From positions 1 through 14,207 of the forward strand of contig QIFI01000073.1 in assembly GCA_003229735.1 (NCBI GenBank): a stretch of 14,207 bases of DNA. The letters run 5' to 3'. The notes under the pieces were generated by a model. That model searched no databases. It worked only from the letters and a program-made list of their open reading frames with translations, and was not told the origin of the DNA. This document shows, piece after piece, positions 13,039-14,207 of the stretch; within the stretch, counting starts at the first letter, position 1, and each line of letters begins with the position of its first letter. The position numbers were made by a program, and so were the translations under genes. Source of the stretch: Candidatus Anderseniibacteriota bacterium (GTDB lineage Bacteria; Patescibacteriota; Andersenbacteria; UBA10190).

Positions 13039-14207
13039 TTGTGGACAAATCTCCACCTGGACACCACTGCCCTTTACCTCCTCATCACCACCCTGGTGAT
13101 ATTCACTATCATCGCTCCCAAACTTTTATTCTGGAATGATGGGGGATTGACCACCGGCATAATCAATGCCTGGGGAGATTTAGGCTGGCACATGTCCAAC
13201 ATTACTATGTTTGCCGAACCTCACGAAAACATTCTGGATAATCCCATCCTGGCCGGCGAACGCTTGACTTACCCTTTCTTGTCCAATTTCTTCAGCGCCC
13301 TCCTGCTCATATCCGGCGCCCGCCTGGACACCACTGTCGTTCTGCCCGCCCTGATTCTCATCCCCACTCTCCTCCTCTTACTTTACAGTTTTACCCGTGA
13401 TTTAACCGACAACTCCCGGGCCGGCATCATAGCCCTTCTGCTCTTTCTGCTGGGCGGCGCCACTCTAGGCTGGCTTCGCGTCTTCTCCGACTGGAATGCC
13501 AGCCTCAAACCTTTCCTGGAATTTATCATCCGGCTGCCCAAAGACTATTCCGGCGTCGGAGTCGACACCAATGGCTTTAATTTTCTTAACCCCACCACCA
13601 GCCTGCTTTTACCTCAACGCCCCTTCATCTTTGGCCTGCCCCTGGCCTTAAGCATTCTCATACTGCTCTCCAGCCATCACCCCTCCACCCGGCCTAATCG
13701 CTTTCTTCTGGCCGGCCTTCTGGCCGGCATCCTGCCCCTTTTTCACGCTCACACCGTTATTGCCCTCATCCCTCCAATTTTAATCCTGGCCGCCGTCTCA
13801 CGCGCCAAAGTCTGGTTCCGATTTTTTATCCCTGCTGTCCTCCTGGGTACTCCCGCTGTTATCTACTATCTCACCGGCTCTCAATCACCGGGATCATTCA
13901 TGCGCTGGGATCCCGGCTGGGTGGTAACCGGTAACTTTCTCTGGTATTGGTTCAAAAACACCGGCTTGTTTTTTCCTCTTATCTTTCTCGGCCTGTATTT
14001 AACTGCCCCCCCTAAACTTAAATATTTCAGCCTGGCCGGATTATTCCTGTTTATTCTGGCCCATCTCTGGCTATTCGCCCCCTGGGCCTGGGACAATTTC
14101 AAAATTATCATCTACTGGTACATCTTCTCCCTGCCTCTGGTCAGCTGGGTAATCGTTATCCTGTACCAGCATTACCGCCGCCGTCTAATCAGACTATTAA
14201 TCATCGC
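13039..14207 (+). CDS. Large polytopic membrane protein, GT-C-like, truncated by the window end
   Basis: An open frame with no stop to the end of the window (389 codons from the TTG at 13039; frame open from 12994). Seen, counting from 13039: a membrane helix (about 13-29), an external loop with WGDLGWHMSN (45-54) and RLTYPFLSNFFSALLL (about 75-90), then alternating helices and loops, including FHAHTVIALIPP and SFMRWDPGWV. The acidic-loop D-x-G-W-H plus YPF-x-N layout is what I expect of a GT-C-type lipid-linked sugar transferase, but I cannot assign a family. No ATG start is available near the 5' end; TTG 13039 is the earliest start after the upstream stop. The lack of a good start is one reason to suspect that the true N-terminus is the 12807 ORF. 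The 3' end is missing. Confidence 0.75.
   Translation, partial: MWTNLHLDTTALYLLITTLVIFTIIAPKLLFWNDGGLTTGIINAWGDLGWHMSNITMFAEPHENILDNPILAGERLTYPFLSNFFSALLLISGARLDTTVVLPALILIPTLLLLLYSFTRDLTDNSRAGIIALLLFLLGGATLGWLRVFSDWNASLKPFLEFIIRLPKDYSGVGVDTNGFNFLNPTTSLLLPQRPFIFGLPLALSILILLSSHHPSTRPNRFLLAGLLAGILPLFHAHTVIALIPPILILAAVSRAKVWFRFFIPAVLLGTPAVIYYLTGSQSPGSFMRWDPGWVVTGNFLWYWFKNTGLFFPLIFLGLYLTAPPKLKYFSLAGLFLFILAHLWLFAPWAWDNFKIIIYWYIFSLPLVSWVIVILYQHYRRRLIRLLII

Overview
This 14.2 kb window looks like a chromosomal segment of an uncultivated, small-genome bacterium, most likely from the Patescibacteria/CPR. That placement is inference. It rests on compact gene packing, the near absence of Shine-Dalgarno sequences, several -10-like boxes so close to the ATG that transcripts may be leaderless, a FemAB-type peptidoglycan bridge enzyme beside ruvA, and many multi-membrane GT-C glycosyltransferases. 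TGA is used as a stop (for example the ATGA overlap at 7449-7452), which argues against lineages that read TGA as glycine.

Layout. (a) 1-1866, minus strand: ruvA, then a FemAB-family aminoacyltransferase. Each is followed by a copy of a ~100-bp hairpin/G-quadruplex repeat whose AT-rich end supplies the gene's own TAA stop. (b) 1976-2672, plus strand: a two-gene MntA-HepT type nucleotidyltransferase/HEPN module with both diagnostic motifs intact. (c) 2756-4309, minus strand: an accessory block of three unrecognised genes (a four-helix membrane protein, a cysteine-rich signal-anchored small protein, a 176-aa soluble protein), with an intrinsic terminator and a TTGACA promoter. (d) 4310-4798: a ~490-bp gene-free region with a perfect 63-bp tandem duplication, each unit folding into two hairpins, and a separate 10-bp perfect inverted repeat. 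(e) 4799-6769: uvrB. (f) 6814-10110, plus strand: a SAM methyltransferase and two GT-C membrane glycosyltransferases with 4-nt and 23-nt overlaps, closed by a 17-bp hairpin shared with the convergent neighbour. (g) 12721-10162, minus strand: a PIG-V-like mannosyltransferase and a GT39/ArnT-like transferase. (h) 12807-14207, plus strand: a short two-helix membrane ORF followed, in a different frame, by a long GT-C-like ORF that runs off the window. The two may be one frameshifted gene.

Functionally, (a) and (e) are DNA repair (RuvA Holliday-junction branch migration, UvrB excision repair) plus cell-wall bridge building. (f)-(h) look like a surface-glycan locus that uses polyprenyl-linked sugars. 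(b)-(d) are accessory material.

The most striking observation is a 162-bp ungapped imperfect palindrome (8150-8311) with 17-bp perfect terminal inverted repeats, bounded by TA dinucleotides, inside the first GT-C gene. Removing 165 bp (element plus one TA) restores a clean codon and a protein that resembles the uninterrupted neighbouring paralogue. It therefore appears to be a MITE-like element that inserted without breaking the reading frame and is now translated as a 55-residue loop.
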